Shown: positions 1 to 13,200 of the stretch, in pieces | Numbering within the stretch: position 1 is the stretch's first letter | Layout of the letters: each line of letters starts with the position of its first letter | Source of the DNA: Malania oleifera | Taxonomy: Eukaryota; Streptophyta; Magnoliopsida; Santalales; Ximeniaceae | Assembly: GCF_029873635.1 (NCBI RefSeq) | Contig: NC_080419.1 | Location: 71,795,097-71,859,096 of the forward strand | Reading direction: 5' to 3' | DNA length: 64,000 nt | Made by a program: the position numbers and the translations under genes | The notes under the pieces: generated by a model | Databases searched by the model: none | The model's input: the letters and a program-made list of their open reading frames with translations, nothing else | Told to the model about the DNA's origin: nothing

Positions 1-1450
1 TCTAGTCATATAGGATATAGGTAGTGACTAGTGAATTAGGTGCTGAAGTTCTCTTCGGCCTTATTAGTATGAAGTATTTTGATGGGTAAGTTGAGCTGAG
101 TCCTTATTTTGAAACAAAAAGCACAAATGATATTAAATGATCTATTGTGAAATTAAAACTAGGTCATTCCTGAGTATTTATCAAGAAATATAGCAAATTA
201 TTTGAAACCCATTTTTGACATGACTTGCCTAGGATCTTGAACATTGGAATGAGCTAACGTATAAGGGTTGACAACTTTTTTATTGACTTGGGAAGCAAAA
301 AAGAGACATAATGGTGCTTTCTTGACTAACAAGACACACTTCAAACTAGATAGGACTCAACTTAAGGACGAACTATTTTAATTGGTCTGAAAAAGGATGA
401 TTGAGATGATAATGGGTTTGAAGCGGTGTGGCAGCACCAATACAACCAATAGGAGGAGTCATTGACTCAAAATTAGTGAAGTTGCTGGTCTCCTATCCCT
501 TGTCACTTTCGTCATCTTCAAAACATGATGGCATAGAATGTGAAAAGAATGTTATGGAACAATTCATTGATGTTTTCATCTTCTTGACAAACATGTGATT
601 AAAAGAAAGAATCGAGGAATACATAATAGAAGGAAGAGAGATGGGGGAAGTGGGGTTGGGTGTCCCTATTCCCCTAGGTGTAGTGGTGGGCCCACTGACA
701 AGATAATACAAGGTAATTTGTTTTTGGAGGATGGAAAATATATTGGTTGTACTTGTCATACAGTTGGTGGCAGCGTATCTATGACCGTAGGAGTAGTGGG
801 AGAGATAAAATGGCAAACAAGTTATACCTATTTGAGCCAAGGATGCAATAGGAGAGTTGCTTGTTGCAATGCTTGATGGAGTAAGTACTTTGAATACTCT
901 TTGTGGCAGAGAACTAGTAGGGGTGGAATTTGTGGTGGCTTAATTGGCGACTTGTGGGGGACTACCATGAAGATCCAAACAATTGTTCGAATGACCTCCT
1001 TCCACTGTGAAAACACTTGTGTGGGATACCTTTAGTTTGTCCACCGCTTCCTTTAAGATAACCTAAACAACCCGAGACTCTCTTTTACTACATGGTTGAT
1101 TGCTAGAACTACCTTGTGTGGCAAACATAGACTTCTGGAAATTCCCACGAGTGTTGTTTGGTATTTTTGGGAAATGAATGTTTTCACTTGATTTATTAAT
1201 CCTTCTACAACTTTTTCATGTCCTTTTTCTTTTTTCCTTTAATTGAGTGCCCCATGACCCAATCGTGTGGGTGTTGTGTCCCAACTTGAAGGTTTGATGC
1301 TCAAACCGCCTGTCAATTTGTGAAAGTAAGAGCGTGCATATCATGACCTCCCTAACAAGGTTGTTGAAACCAAGATCCTACGTAAGATTGCTTATGTGTT
1401 GGGGGGAGGGTGTAGCACGTTTTGATTGTAGGATTGGACGAGGATCATAA
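1..1450 (-). mobile_element. Degraded Ty1/Copia retrotransposon fragment (cut by window start)
   Basis: Read on the minus strand, broken frames resemble Copia polyprotein pieces in the normal order. Around 540-620 there is a stretch similar to the end of the protease/linker (SMNCSITFFSHSMPSCF). Around 300-480 there is a gag-pre-integrase-like stretch (HYHLNHPFSDQLKQ ... LKCVSCQESTIMSLF, with the paired cysteines of that domain). Around 20-200 there is an integrase-core-like stretch (FLDKYSGMT ... KIRTQLNLPIKILHTNKAEE). Stops and frameshifts occur throughout, so it is a pseudogene. Reverse transcriptase would lie beyond position 1. No LTR is visible; the right boundary near 1450 is an estimate. 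It is either intergenic or inside an upstream intron of the DUF8003-type gene. Confidence 0.6.
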
Positions 1451-4400
1451 GGTAATTCCAGCCATTATTAATTTCAGCCGATCACTTGGTTAGTATATGT
1501 ACATAATTGTTCAAAACCAAGAAATAATAAGTAGATCATCGTGGAACCCTCGTGTAAGAATAAGATTAAGTGTTCAAATTCTTGTTGCATTCCTAAATAA
1601 AACCAACTTATAATGAAACAAGAAATAAATTCTTAGGAAGGGAAAATTTTTAACCTAAATTAATTAACAAACAAGTATACAATGTGACCACCTAAAATTA
1701 TATATTATTGTACAAATACAAAAGCCAAATTATCAAGCTAGCTTCTAAACACTAATGCCATCTTCCAAGCTACATTGCCTTTTGAAATCATAATTAATGA
1801 CTACAGCCTTCGTTAAAATCATGATTGCCATTGTCATTATTATCATCAAATGCATGGGTGTACTAATAATAGACTTCATTCTCAACCTTAAAATTAATGT
1901 TTGAACCCCTTAAACGTCAATAAGAGCTAAGCATAAAATGTATCCATAATTACCTTTTAAATAGTCAAAATCAATTTTCGTAGTTGTTGATTCCTAGTAT
2001 AAGTTGTGCAGAGCGAACACCAATCCTGCATTTCAGGCAATGTGGACAAGAATTAAAGATATAAATTTATTGTAGGATCTTACCATCTTACCACGATTTT
2101 ACTACAATCCAACCAATCCCACTACAATCCTCCAATCTTACTGTAATTGAACTTTGATCCTACCAAATTCTGATTCTATATATAGGATCTGGATCATTTT
2201 GGTATAGTGGAATTGAAGGATCTTATGATCGGGATTGTGATTTTAATAACTATGCTCCCCAGACCCCTTTAATATGGCATGGTAGCCTTGTGCACTCATT
2301 GTTCTTTTTTTATTTTTATTTTTATTTTTTTTATCCATTGGTTGTTATGAAAAAAGACTGTATTCTCTTCCATTCAGTTGCCTTTACTCTTCTTTGGCTT
2401 GTGGGCTTCTATTGTGAGTCTAAGGTTAGTCTTGAGAACTCAGCCAGTTAGCCATGATTTGAAAAATTGCTTCACTTGAATGCCTACCAATCCATGTGCG
2501 GTGTCTGCCCTTGTGGGAGTAATATAGTCGAGACTTTCACTTTATGTGGTTGAGTTCTCAGCCTGGTGTAGCTTATTCTCTAAGGGATGTTGATCGAAGA
2601 TGTGCACCAAGGAGCTAATCCTTACTAGCCCTTGGCAGTTAGCATCGAAAGGTATCAATTGTGAGACTGTCCTTTTTTGTTTTTGAAGGAGGGGGGGGGG
2701 GGGGGTAATCCCAATTAGGCAACTGATGAGATCTATGTTTGTTTTGGCAGTCAGCTTCCCATATTCATCTCTTCAGAATGTTAATTTTTTCAGTTCTCTG
2801 GCTGATAATGTGAGATATGTTAGCTAAATTTCAATATAGCATTCTGCTCAGCTTGAAAGCAGTGAACAGTCCAGTCCTTCACAATTAATGCCTCTAGTGT
2901 CAAATGTGATGGTCACTGCCTACTAGATCTCTAATCTAGAGATTCTATTTATGGTTTGTAGATACCATATTCTTGGTGCTGGCTATGAGATTGGACCTCT
3001 ATGCAAGAGGCAAGAGGCAAATCCATAGTTGATGGCTGAGTAACAGAAGATAAAATAATTATGTTAAGTTATATTGTAATTAACTCAAAACTATGCTTAT
3101 TGTTAATGTATCATGAAAAACTATTGTACAGACGATTGCAGCATATGATTCACACAATTTGGAAATGTCAACACAGCTTTTGGAAAAAAATGTGTACATG
3201 GCAAAGACACAACGGTACAAACACACACTCTACTAATGCAAGTTCTTACAATGTTTTCAAAGTGGCCAAATTTTTCAATTACTTTGCCTGCAGTTAGATC
3301 TCCTTGTCTTAATGAGATTGTACTCTATAATGAATGAAAATCTGCAATTGGATAGTTTTATCTGAAAATTCAGTAACTGAAAGTTTTTACTGTGTCTAAT
3401 TCTAGTTGGCCAAACATGGGCTAAATTTCCAACACTAGAAGTTTGAATATGTTCGTAGCATTTTGACGATGTCTAACATGTGCAGAAAATGTGTAGTCAT
3501 TCCAAGTTGACAAAGTGTTGGTGTCCAAAGCAGAGATGTTGCTCTTTTGTAGAAATTTCATTGGTCAGAATTTAACATCACTTACAGAATTATTTTTTTT
3601 TCCACGAATTTGATGTATAAGCAATGGTAAATGGAGTGAAGAGCTTTTTTTCTTGCATGTTTGCTAAATTTCTCACAAATAATGGTATGATTCTGAATTT
3701 TAAAAGATAGTTACTAAAGAAGCAAAAAGACAAATAGATCACAGGAGGATATGATATCCTCCTCTAATTGAAATGAAAAAGAAATTAACAAACTAATGCC
3801 TCCCAATCATGCACAATGTCAGCTAGATATTCCCTTGGGAAGTTGCAAGGAAGAAGCTAAAATAAAAAATCGTCCCTGAATAAAGGCAAAGGTAAAGCTG
3901 GATACTAGGAGGTCTTGGTCATAATCCTACTTTTTCCCTCTTTCCGTGTGAACTGTGATGCATTTTCCTTTTCCTCCCGTGATTTATGTTCTCTATTCTT
4001 TTATGTTCCTTATGTTATATATATAATTTTTATATGTAATAATGTCTTCAAAGGGATCTCTATCCAATATCAAGTCAAGATGCTCCAGCTATATATAAAA
4101 AAGACATGCACATTTACAAGTTCAATGTCGAAATTGAAAGCCATTTTAGTGTTTGTAAGTGACAAGAACTTAAAAGAAAATGGTCAATGCACCTTTATAA
4201 TTACATGACAATATCTACATATGATCGCAGTTGGTGGTTGCAGGAGCACAGCTCTAATCTCTTTTTTGACATTGCCCTGCCTCTCAAGGCATTTGGAATA
4301 GTTTATTTTATGTTTTCATGTTCAGTGGGAGTGTCCATACTCCATGGATGGTTTTTCTCTTTAGGTTTGCTGCAGGTTTGAAGGAAGTTAGTGCGTATGA

Positions 4401-6226
4401 CTCTTCGGCGTGATGTTGTTTTTTCAGTTATTTAACATATTTGATTGGAGTACACTACTGAAGTTTTTCAGGACCATGTCTATTGATTCTATGTGGTAGA
4501 ATTTTTTCCTTTCTGCCGTTTGAGGTTCAACTTATGGAGCTTTTAGAGGAGTGATCTGGATCGACTTGCGGAGAGATTATAAATCTTTACTAGTTATTTA
4601 GATTTATTTATTTATTATTTTTTTTCCATTTTCTCTTTTAATTATTTAAGAGATATCTTATTCTCTTCCCTTGTAATTATATCCAAGCTTTTCCCTCTAC
4701 AGTGGGAGGCCGGCAGGGTGAATCCAGCAGGCAGCCACCAACCAGGGACCGTAGTTACTTGGTTAGTCTTGGAAATTCAACTGGTGCTCCTGTGCTTTTG
4801 CTTCGAGACGGTTCTTTATCAAGAAGATGTCTGCAGTGTTGGCAGAGGTAGGGGCCTGCACTAAGGTTCATGAAGGTGGTACGGATGGTATACAGAGGCT
4901 TGCTGCTGAAGGGGGATAATTCTTCTGGGAAGGGAAGAAATTTCAACAAGGTTTATGTTCGTCCGGGGGGATGAGCGAGATGCTTCTTCTGGGACAACCA
5001 AAAAAAAATTGCAGTAAATAATGCTGAAAGTGTTTTTTGTGTTGTGATTCCCAGAATATTTGGAAGGGAGATAGAAATGTGAGGAGCAGCAAGGGCAAGG
5101 AGAAGGAGAAATGGTGTGGTGTGTTGAATATTCAACTATTTTTTTTTTTTGTGTTTTTATTTTCTTTCTTTATTTGGATTTTTCCAGAATTTTTTTGAGA
5201 GATGCCTTATTCTCCTCTTTGTAAATTCTTCTCTTTCTAAAGAAAAATCTCAAGTGTTGATACTATTGGATTTGCAGATGAGATGGTTTGCTGTTGGATG
5301 AGATTCGAAATCAGTGTGGCTATGATTCTGAATCATCTGATTTATTTGGAGATTTATCGTATGTCGCCATCTTTGATGGAAGGTTTAGAGGGTACTTTGA
5401 TAATTGAGAATGTTGAGGCTTATCTAAAGCACTTAGAAGCTCAACAATTGATGGATGAGATGGGTTTGTGGTTTTTGGGTCGTAAAGGTAATCAAGTTTG
5501 CTTGGATGGAGGTAAAAGGAAATTGAAGAAGGGAAAGTGTGAATTAGAAAATTTGAAGTCTTCAGTGAACTATGAGGGCAAGGGCTTGAAGTGGGGACTT
5601 CTTTTTTGTGACTTGTTAGTTAGGTCTTTTTATTTATTGAGATTGCTTATTCTTTTTTACATTGTAGTCTTCTACTCTCAATATATGCTCTTTAATTTCT
5701 TCTTCTTAATAAACTTCCTTTAAATGGATGAGATTTATCAAAAACAAAGTTCTATTTTTGACTAACTATTTACGGATATCCACTTGTTTCTATAGTTGGG
5801 ATCCACTAGGTGAAGTTGTGGCCTAAGTTTTTCTTTTATAGTGCTTTGGGTATGCAGACAAGAAAGTATAATAGTAGTATAATACCTTGCAAATGCATCT
5901 TGCTAAAAACCTAAAACTACATTTGGGCTAGGCATGAATGAAAGTTATAGATGTGAGGAAGATTAAAAATTTAGCTAATTAGTTTTGTAGATGATTAAAA
6001 TATTGCAGTTGGAATTCCTTCCAAAAGGACATTTCCATGATTTTCCCATCAGATCTCCACTGAAGAAGCTTGTAACAATTCTGGCTTTATCTATATTTTA
6101 GATGTGTTTTTTATATATGAGTAGTTAGTTCTAGCATTTTTTTGCAGTGTTGATGCTTTTGTGTTGGTGCTTATTTAGGCAATAATTCCTGTGATAACAT
6201 TTGGATGTTGCCTTCTATTATTTCAG
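1451..6226. other. Non-coding stretch upstream of the first recognisable DUF8003 exon
   Basis: No exon of the downstream gene could be found here, so this is probably its upstream intron or flank. About 2080-2260 is rich in repeated GATC/ACAATCC words and ends in a hAT-MITE-like TTTTAATAACTATG. A G-run lies at about 2688-2705 and an uninterrupted (TA)n microsatellite at about 6600-6635. Between about 4690 and 5720 are GC-richer broken reading frames (including an open frame at 5283-5723, + strand, 146 codons). They look like a degraded LINE ORF1 region rather than a host gene, and this is weakly supported. Nothing recognisable was seen at 2700-4600. Confidence 0.4.
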
Positions 6227-6595
6227 GGGAGGTTTGGGTAGAGACAAGGGTATTGCAGGGGAAAATGGAACTATGACTGGAAAAGCCTGTCCGAAAGGAC
6301 TTTATGGTGTATTTTGTGTGGTAGGTATACAAGTTTATTGCTTCATGATTTATTTCATTCTTCCAATTTAATTTGATCTTTTACATGTGCAATCAACTCT
6401 CTTTAAAACATGCTTTCCAGCTTCTCTTAATTCAATATATGGCGTAGTTGAGAAAAAATGAGCTAACTTTTATCTAACCATTTTAAAACATGCTTTGAGG
6501 ATCTCTTGTCCTCACCTAGTTTGTAATTTTTTTTATTTACTTTCTTTGTAATCTTTTGCAATAAAAAATGATTTTCTTTTCTTCTATCAAAAACA

Positions 6596-6639
<44 letters not shown>

Positions 6640-9600
6640 GAATTCATGTAATCTTTTTTTCTATCTATAAATTCTACTCAGCTTATCAGTTATACAGATG
6701 GGTATTTTCTGAAAAACTGGAAACTGAAAATTGTTTCTCCAAGATGTACTTAATTGACTTGCTATTTTTTTCCCCATACTAAGTGTAACTGGGTTAACTG
6801 GGTTGAGGGGACACTGTTATTACAGTTGTTTCTAGCACAAAATTTGTTGTTAAATTTCATGTTTGGCCTCTATCCTACAGGAATGTCCAGCTGGCACTTA
6901 TAAAAATGTTAGCGGATCTGATAGAATCCTTTGTCATCTTTGCCCAGCTCATGAGCTTCCCCATCGTGCTGTTTATATTGCTGTTCGAGGTATTATAAAT
7001 TACTACTACTCAAAATGAGGTATTTTAAATTACTACTACTCAAAATGTTTTGTATGTTATAGCATCTTGAAAGTCTTTCCTTTGAAATGTATTTTTCACA
7101 CAAGTATTGCATTTCTGATGAATATGTGTCTACATTTTCCTCCAGAAGTTCCCATGTGCTATATATTGTTGATGAATCTTATCGGCCTTCTATTTTTGGC
7201 TTTTGTTAGTGTTATCTAAGTCAATTGTCACGTGAAATATGTTTGTAAACCTCATAAACTAATAATTAATTAAGTTGCCGCTCGTCCTCTTAAACAGGTG
7301 GTATTGCTGAGACTCCTTGTCCTTTCAAATGCATTTCAGACAGATATCACATGCCACACTGTTATACAGCTCTTGAAGAGTTGATATACACATTTGGTGG
7401 GCCTTGGTTATTTGGTCTTCTTCTCCTTGGCCTCCTCATCCTGTTAGCTCTAGTGCTTAGTGTTGCACGAATTAAATTTGTTGGAGTTGATGAATTGCCA
7501 GGCCCAGCTCCGACTCAACATGGTTCTCAAATAGATCACTCCTTCCCTTTCCTGGAGTCCCTGAATGAGGTGTTCTTCCAGAAGTTCTTGCATTTGAAAC
7601 AGATCAATGTGCCGATTTGTGTGCTAGTCTTCTTTTGTCTTTTTAACTCTGGAGGTCATGATGGTTCCATCTATTTTCAGGTTCTGGAAACAAACAGAGC
7701 TGAGGAGTCCCAGAGTCATGTGCATAGGATGTATTTTATGGGTCCTAATACTTTCAGTGAACCTTGGCATCTTCCTCACACTCCTCCAGAACAAGTGAAA
7801 GAGATTGTGTAAGCTTTTTGTCATATTTTGTCAAGTTGTGATGCATCATCGTCACCAGTAGGCTTTTTTTCCATCATAAGCAACAGTTTATAATGTTTTT
7901 TTCCTTTTATGACCTGGCAGATATGAGGGTGCATTCAATGGCTTTGTGGATGAGATTAATGCAATAGCCGCTTATCAGTGGTGGGAGGGATCAATGTATA
8001 GCATTCTTTCTGTTCTTGCATATCCACTCGCATGGTCTTGGCAACAATGGCGACGGAAGATCAAATTACAACGGCTACGTGAATTTGTTAGATCAGAATA
8101 TGACCATGCTTGCTTACGTTCTTGCCGTTCTCGTGCTCTATATGAAGGGCTTAAGGTTTGTTTCTTCTGTAACTTCTGGTCAAATTGGTTATCCAGAAAT
8201 TAGTAATATAATTAACAGCTTTATTGTATGTAAGAAGAGTAGTATTTTTATGGCCTTATTATTATTATTATTATTTTTATTATCTTGTGCAGTGTTTATT
8301 TATATTTTACTTGTGGCTTGTGATTGATATCATTTTAAATGGCTAATGGGTGACATCGGAAGGATGGGGTGCATCTACCCCAACACTTTATTGTTCATAT
8401 GATATATTGGAGTTTGGATGAGGAAAAATTACACTATGGTTTTAAATTGCGGTTGCGGGTAACGTCGCGTAATGGTTGAGGGATTCGGGAAATGCGGGTG
8501 TTACGTAACAGGAAGCTTGCGTAACGGTTGTGAATTTTTTTCATGAATGCACAATCATGCCAAAATTGAAAAATAAGCATGAAATCCGTTAATACATGAT
8601 TTTTAATAAATTTTGACTACTTTTATTTAACCTACAAATGCTTTTTAATAGGCAACATGATTTTTATATTAATTTTAGTGCCCTGTTTACAAAAAATTTA
8701 TATTTTTTTATAGTTGCATACTTTAATGGGTATAAAAATGTAGAAATGTAATTAAAGTGAAGAATCAATTAATTAAAGACATAAAATTACTAAAAATGAG
8801 TCATTACTCAATATACACATACATGAAGTTGAAAAATGATTAGTATAGTTGAATATATGATAGAATTTTACAAATTTATAACATAACTTACATCACCACC
8901 AAAAAGAATGATGTGGCGGGTCTTCATAATTTGCATCTTTGTACTGAGATTGGGATTGGGAATTATCTCTCTACCCTTGTGGAAATACATAGCTGAATAT
9001 ACGTGTGTTTACGTTATTTTGTTGTTGCTCCTGAAAATCTACTGGTGGTGAAAATCCAACTGATATAGGAGGCGCATAATCTCCCCCTTGACCATTTCCT
9101 GAATAATATCCATAAGTTGGGGTTGGGTCTGGCTATTAGTAGTGTGTTGAAGAAAACTCACTAGATCCTGACCACTAGTATAAAGATGAGACGCATAATA
9201 TGGATCATAGTGTTGAGGTGGTGGATATGCTAGATGAGATCCATATGATTGTGATAATGAATCATCTAAACCAAAGTCGTCAAAACTACGAACTGCACCA
9301 TATGAATCTTTAGCAGGATCATGATCTCGGTGACGGTTATTTCTTCTAGTTTGTGCACCATGACTCCCACTAGGGCCACCACCAGTAGCACTCTTCCTGG
9401 GTTGTGAAGATTGGTACTCTAGAGGAATACCGAAGTCATAATTTTTGGGTATATCGTGCAGTCCATAACGACTAGAAGGATATGTATCCCTTACAAATGA
9501 TGTCCCTTTGTCATAATCATATTCTACACCTCCACCACCACTACCACTATCACCCCCAGCCCCAGCCCCAGGCCTAGCACCAGCACCACTACCACCATCA

Positions 9601-10250
9601 TCATCACTTGGTGGGCTCAAATCACTTAGTGTACGTTTAGGGCTTGAACTTGAATCATGCATGTTTATTGGTGGTTGATTTCCTCCTTTTGTAGTACCAC
9701 CAACCTCTTCATCTAACCAATTTGAGTGTTCTTGATCATTGATTAATGGTGCCTCTCTCTCCTCTAACCGTAGTTTGAGAGGATCGTCTTCTTTGAAAAT
9801 ATAGTCCAAATTGATAGGGTTGAAACTATCTTCAATTTCCTATTGGCTTCTTCTCATTGTATGTCTTAACTTTAACGTCATGTTGTAATGTACGCAAACA
9901 AGTTTTTGTAGTCTCATGTACTTTTAGTATTTCTTGTTTTCGTATGGATGAGGCTAACCAATTACGCTCATAGTTCGAAGCTGATGTGGTCTGGCTAAGA
10001 ACTTTGATTGCTATTCTTTGAAGCTCAGGAGCACACATGCCATAATGAATCCACCATTCAATTGCATGAATAATTAAAAAGAATTTTATATCAGTATAGT
10101 GTATTTTTTAAAAGTCAAATTTGAACATAAAAATGACAAAATAGATCCATTCATTCATTATTTAGCCAATGGGGTTCCAAATGTCTCTTGCCTATCCCGA
10201 TACAACAACTAAAACAGGATGATTGTGAAGTATAATTAATTAATTAAATA

Positions 10251-10293
<43 letters not shown>

Positions 10294-13200
10294 TAGAAAG
10301 TATGATAGAATATTGAACTAGTTCATTATTCAATTCAATAGGACCAATACTTGATTAATAGCTCGAATTTGAGTATCTATATTAGGTACCAACTTTTTTA
10401 TGACTTTTTTAATCCCATCCATGACTTCTCTTACAACTTTAGGAGAGGGTGGGGTACCATAAAGAAATTGGGATTAAAAAAATTCCTAAAATTAAATTTA
10501 CAAACATATTAATCAATAATAGTGTTTTATTGCAACTATGCATAATTTAAAAGTTAAAATAATAAGAAATTGTATTTTATTTACACTTACCAACAACATG
10601 CAAATCTTAGTGCAATTGAAAACTCCACTAGTTGTCAATAATTTTCCAATTGTCTTTGTAGAATCAACAATCTTTTTGAATAGCCAACTTCACCCTATCA
10701 ATTGCCTCATATATAAAACCCATGGTTTTTCACCATGAGTCAATTTAAGAACTTTCTCCAAGGGTTTCTTTACTTTAATTATATTGGAAGTCTTTTACCA
10801 AAACTCTTTCCCTAAGATAATCTTCTTCGCATCATATGCTGGGCTTGATTTTTTCATCCCAAATCTTGAGTTTTTCCAAGCATTAGATGTGAACATTTCC
10901 TCCAATGCTTGTTTATGCCTAACAATAGTCTCCAAGGCAATAAAGTTGGTAAATCGAGTGATGGCAGGCGAAACAACTCTCGATTATTTGTGAATTTCTT
11001 CATGAAATTCACTGTTCATGTGTGGCTGTAAATAAAAAAAGGTTATTGTTGTTGCATCTTCCAAAACCTTCTTCACGTTAATTTTCTTACCAATATCTTC
11101 AAGAATAAGGTTTATGCAATGAGCTGCACAACTACCTAGTAGAGATTGGGTCTCTTCTGCATTAATAATTTCCCTCTGCCTTCATTGCAGCTTCATTATC
11201 AGTAACTACTTGGACAACATTCTCCTCTTCAATTTTTTCAACCACCTCGTCTATTAATCTGAAATGAAATCATTGATTTAATGATTACTTCTACGTAATT
11301 AAAAATATACAAGTCCATAATACAAGAAACAAACTTGAAGGGATGGATGACACAAACATGCATGCCACTGGTAAAGAGAAACATTATAAGTAGAAATTGA
11401 GGAAGTGGTATGTCTTGCCATGGACTGGGATTGTTCTTAATATAGTGGATAAAAAAGATGGAAGGGCTGTCATTGATAATGAATATTGGTTAAAAAGATT
11501 CTCTAAATTTAAACCTCTTTGAGTTCATATCTTTTGGAATGAACGAGCAAAAGAAGATATATAATATTTCATTTCCTGATACTCTTACTCCAAATAAACT
11601 TCAGATACCTCATAGGGTGATGGACCCTTCACCCCCTTTCCAACCTTTGCAGCAACATCAAGCATAGACTGCATAAATGGAAAGTTAACTACATTTTCTG
11701 AAATCCGATTATAAATTAGGAATTTACCTACTGCTTTTCCTAATTTACTTCTTAAACCTCTCAGTACCTATTGTTTATTTTTGGCATTTTTGCACTTTTG
11801 CTTCTTTCTAAAATAGGATCCATTGCCCTTAGTCTAGCTTTAGGGGCATTGGGATTGATCCATTGTCGTCCACTACCTCCAGCTTCTCGAACACTATAAG
11901 ATTGGTCTCTACTGAGACCATTGGCACCACCATTGCCAGAGCCACCTTCCTCTTCATAAATATTACCCCCTCCAGTTGTTCTTGCTCAAAATCGCTGTCT
12001 CTCTTCCCATTGTTGCTGTGATCGTATGCTTTCTTGTCGTAAAATCTCATTCTTTCTTCTTTAGAGTCTTCTTCATCGCTCAAATTCTCAAAATCACCTC
12101 TAATTTGAGCTTTCGCTTCTTTTTGCCTTTTTATTTCATCTCTTTTCTTTTCAGCATATTGTTGTAGATGTTTCATCATTTGTTCTCTTACTCATGTGGT
12201 TACATTCAAACATCCAATCCAACCACTTGACCTTTTTTATGTGCCAAGCGTTGTTTCAAGCGTATAATACCGCCTTTAATTATCTTCGCACACAACTTGC
12301 ATATAATAATATGTCTATTACCGTCCACTGGAGTACCAAAATGCCATCCAATGTCCTCACTGGGTAAGTTGTCATTTCCTTTCTCACGTGGCATCTTGAT
12401 AGACTTGATTTGATGATCTCTAGACAACACACATAGAAAAAACAAAGTTACAGTTGTTATAAAAAAATGAAAATAAGATATAATATAATTAGTAAGTACA
12501 ATTGGGGGCAGTAGGAGGGATAGGAGTAAACCTAAAATAACTTGGCAGGAGATAGTGAGTAAAGATTTAATATCCCTGAATTTGTCAAAAGAAATGATCC
12601 ATGATCGCATAAATTAACGGAAATAGATTCATATAGCCGATCCCACCTAATGGGACTTAAGGTTTGGTTTTGTTGTTGTTGTTGCATAATTAGTAAGTAC
12701 TAAATAGTCCTCCTAATTTTAAATATTTATTACATAAAAATAAAATATAATCTTTGATTAAAAATAATAAGTAGTGTTTATTTAAAATTTTTAAACAAAT
12801 AAAAATTTAAAATATTAGATATTTCATCTATTAATAAAATAAGTCATAAAATAATTTTTTATTATTATTTATGTACCATATATTTATTTTAAGACCATTA
12901 AATTTATTTCTCAAATCTTAGCAATTAGTAATTTAGGATTTTAGGTAAACCTCATATAATATATAATATATAAATAAAGCTAAACTTGATATATAATATA
13001 TAAATAATATGATATATAAATAACTAAAACAATATATAATATATAAATAAAGCTAAACTTGATATAATATATAAACAATATAATATATAAATTATATACT
13101 AGTTTAAGATTTAAGTAAACAAGAAGAGAAAAAAAAAACAAATAGGAACCTGAAGAGTTAAGATTCAAGAGTGAGAGAGACGGAGGGTGCTAGAGGAGTT

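Noticed and set aside
3915-4381. Short overlapping plus-strand frames (97 and 64 codons)
   Set aside because: Phe/Tyr-rich translations of AT-rich sequence with no family resemblance or exon-like borders.
7351-7812. Uninterrupted exon through 7570-7680
   Set aside because: The family reads …ESLNE|VLETNRAEE…, and perfect GT-AG borders remove 111 nt; read-through is kept only as a finding.
9039-9809. Independent glycine-rich host protein on the minus strand
   Set aside because: It lies inside the hAT element, downstream of the dimerisation motif, and begins like the tail of plant hAT transposases (LDYIFKEDDPL).
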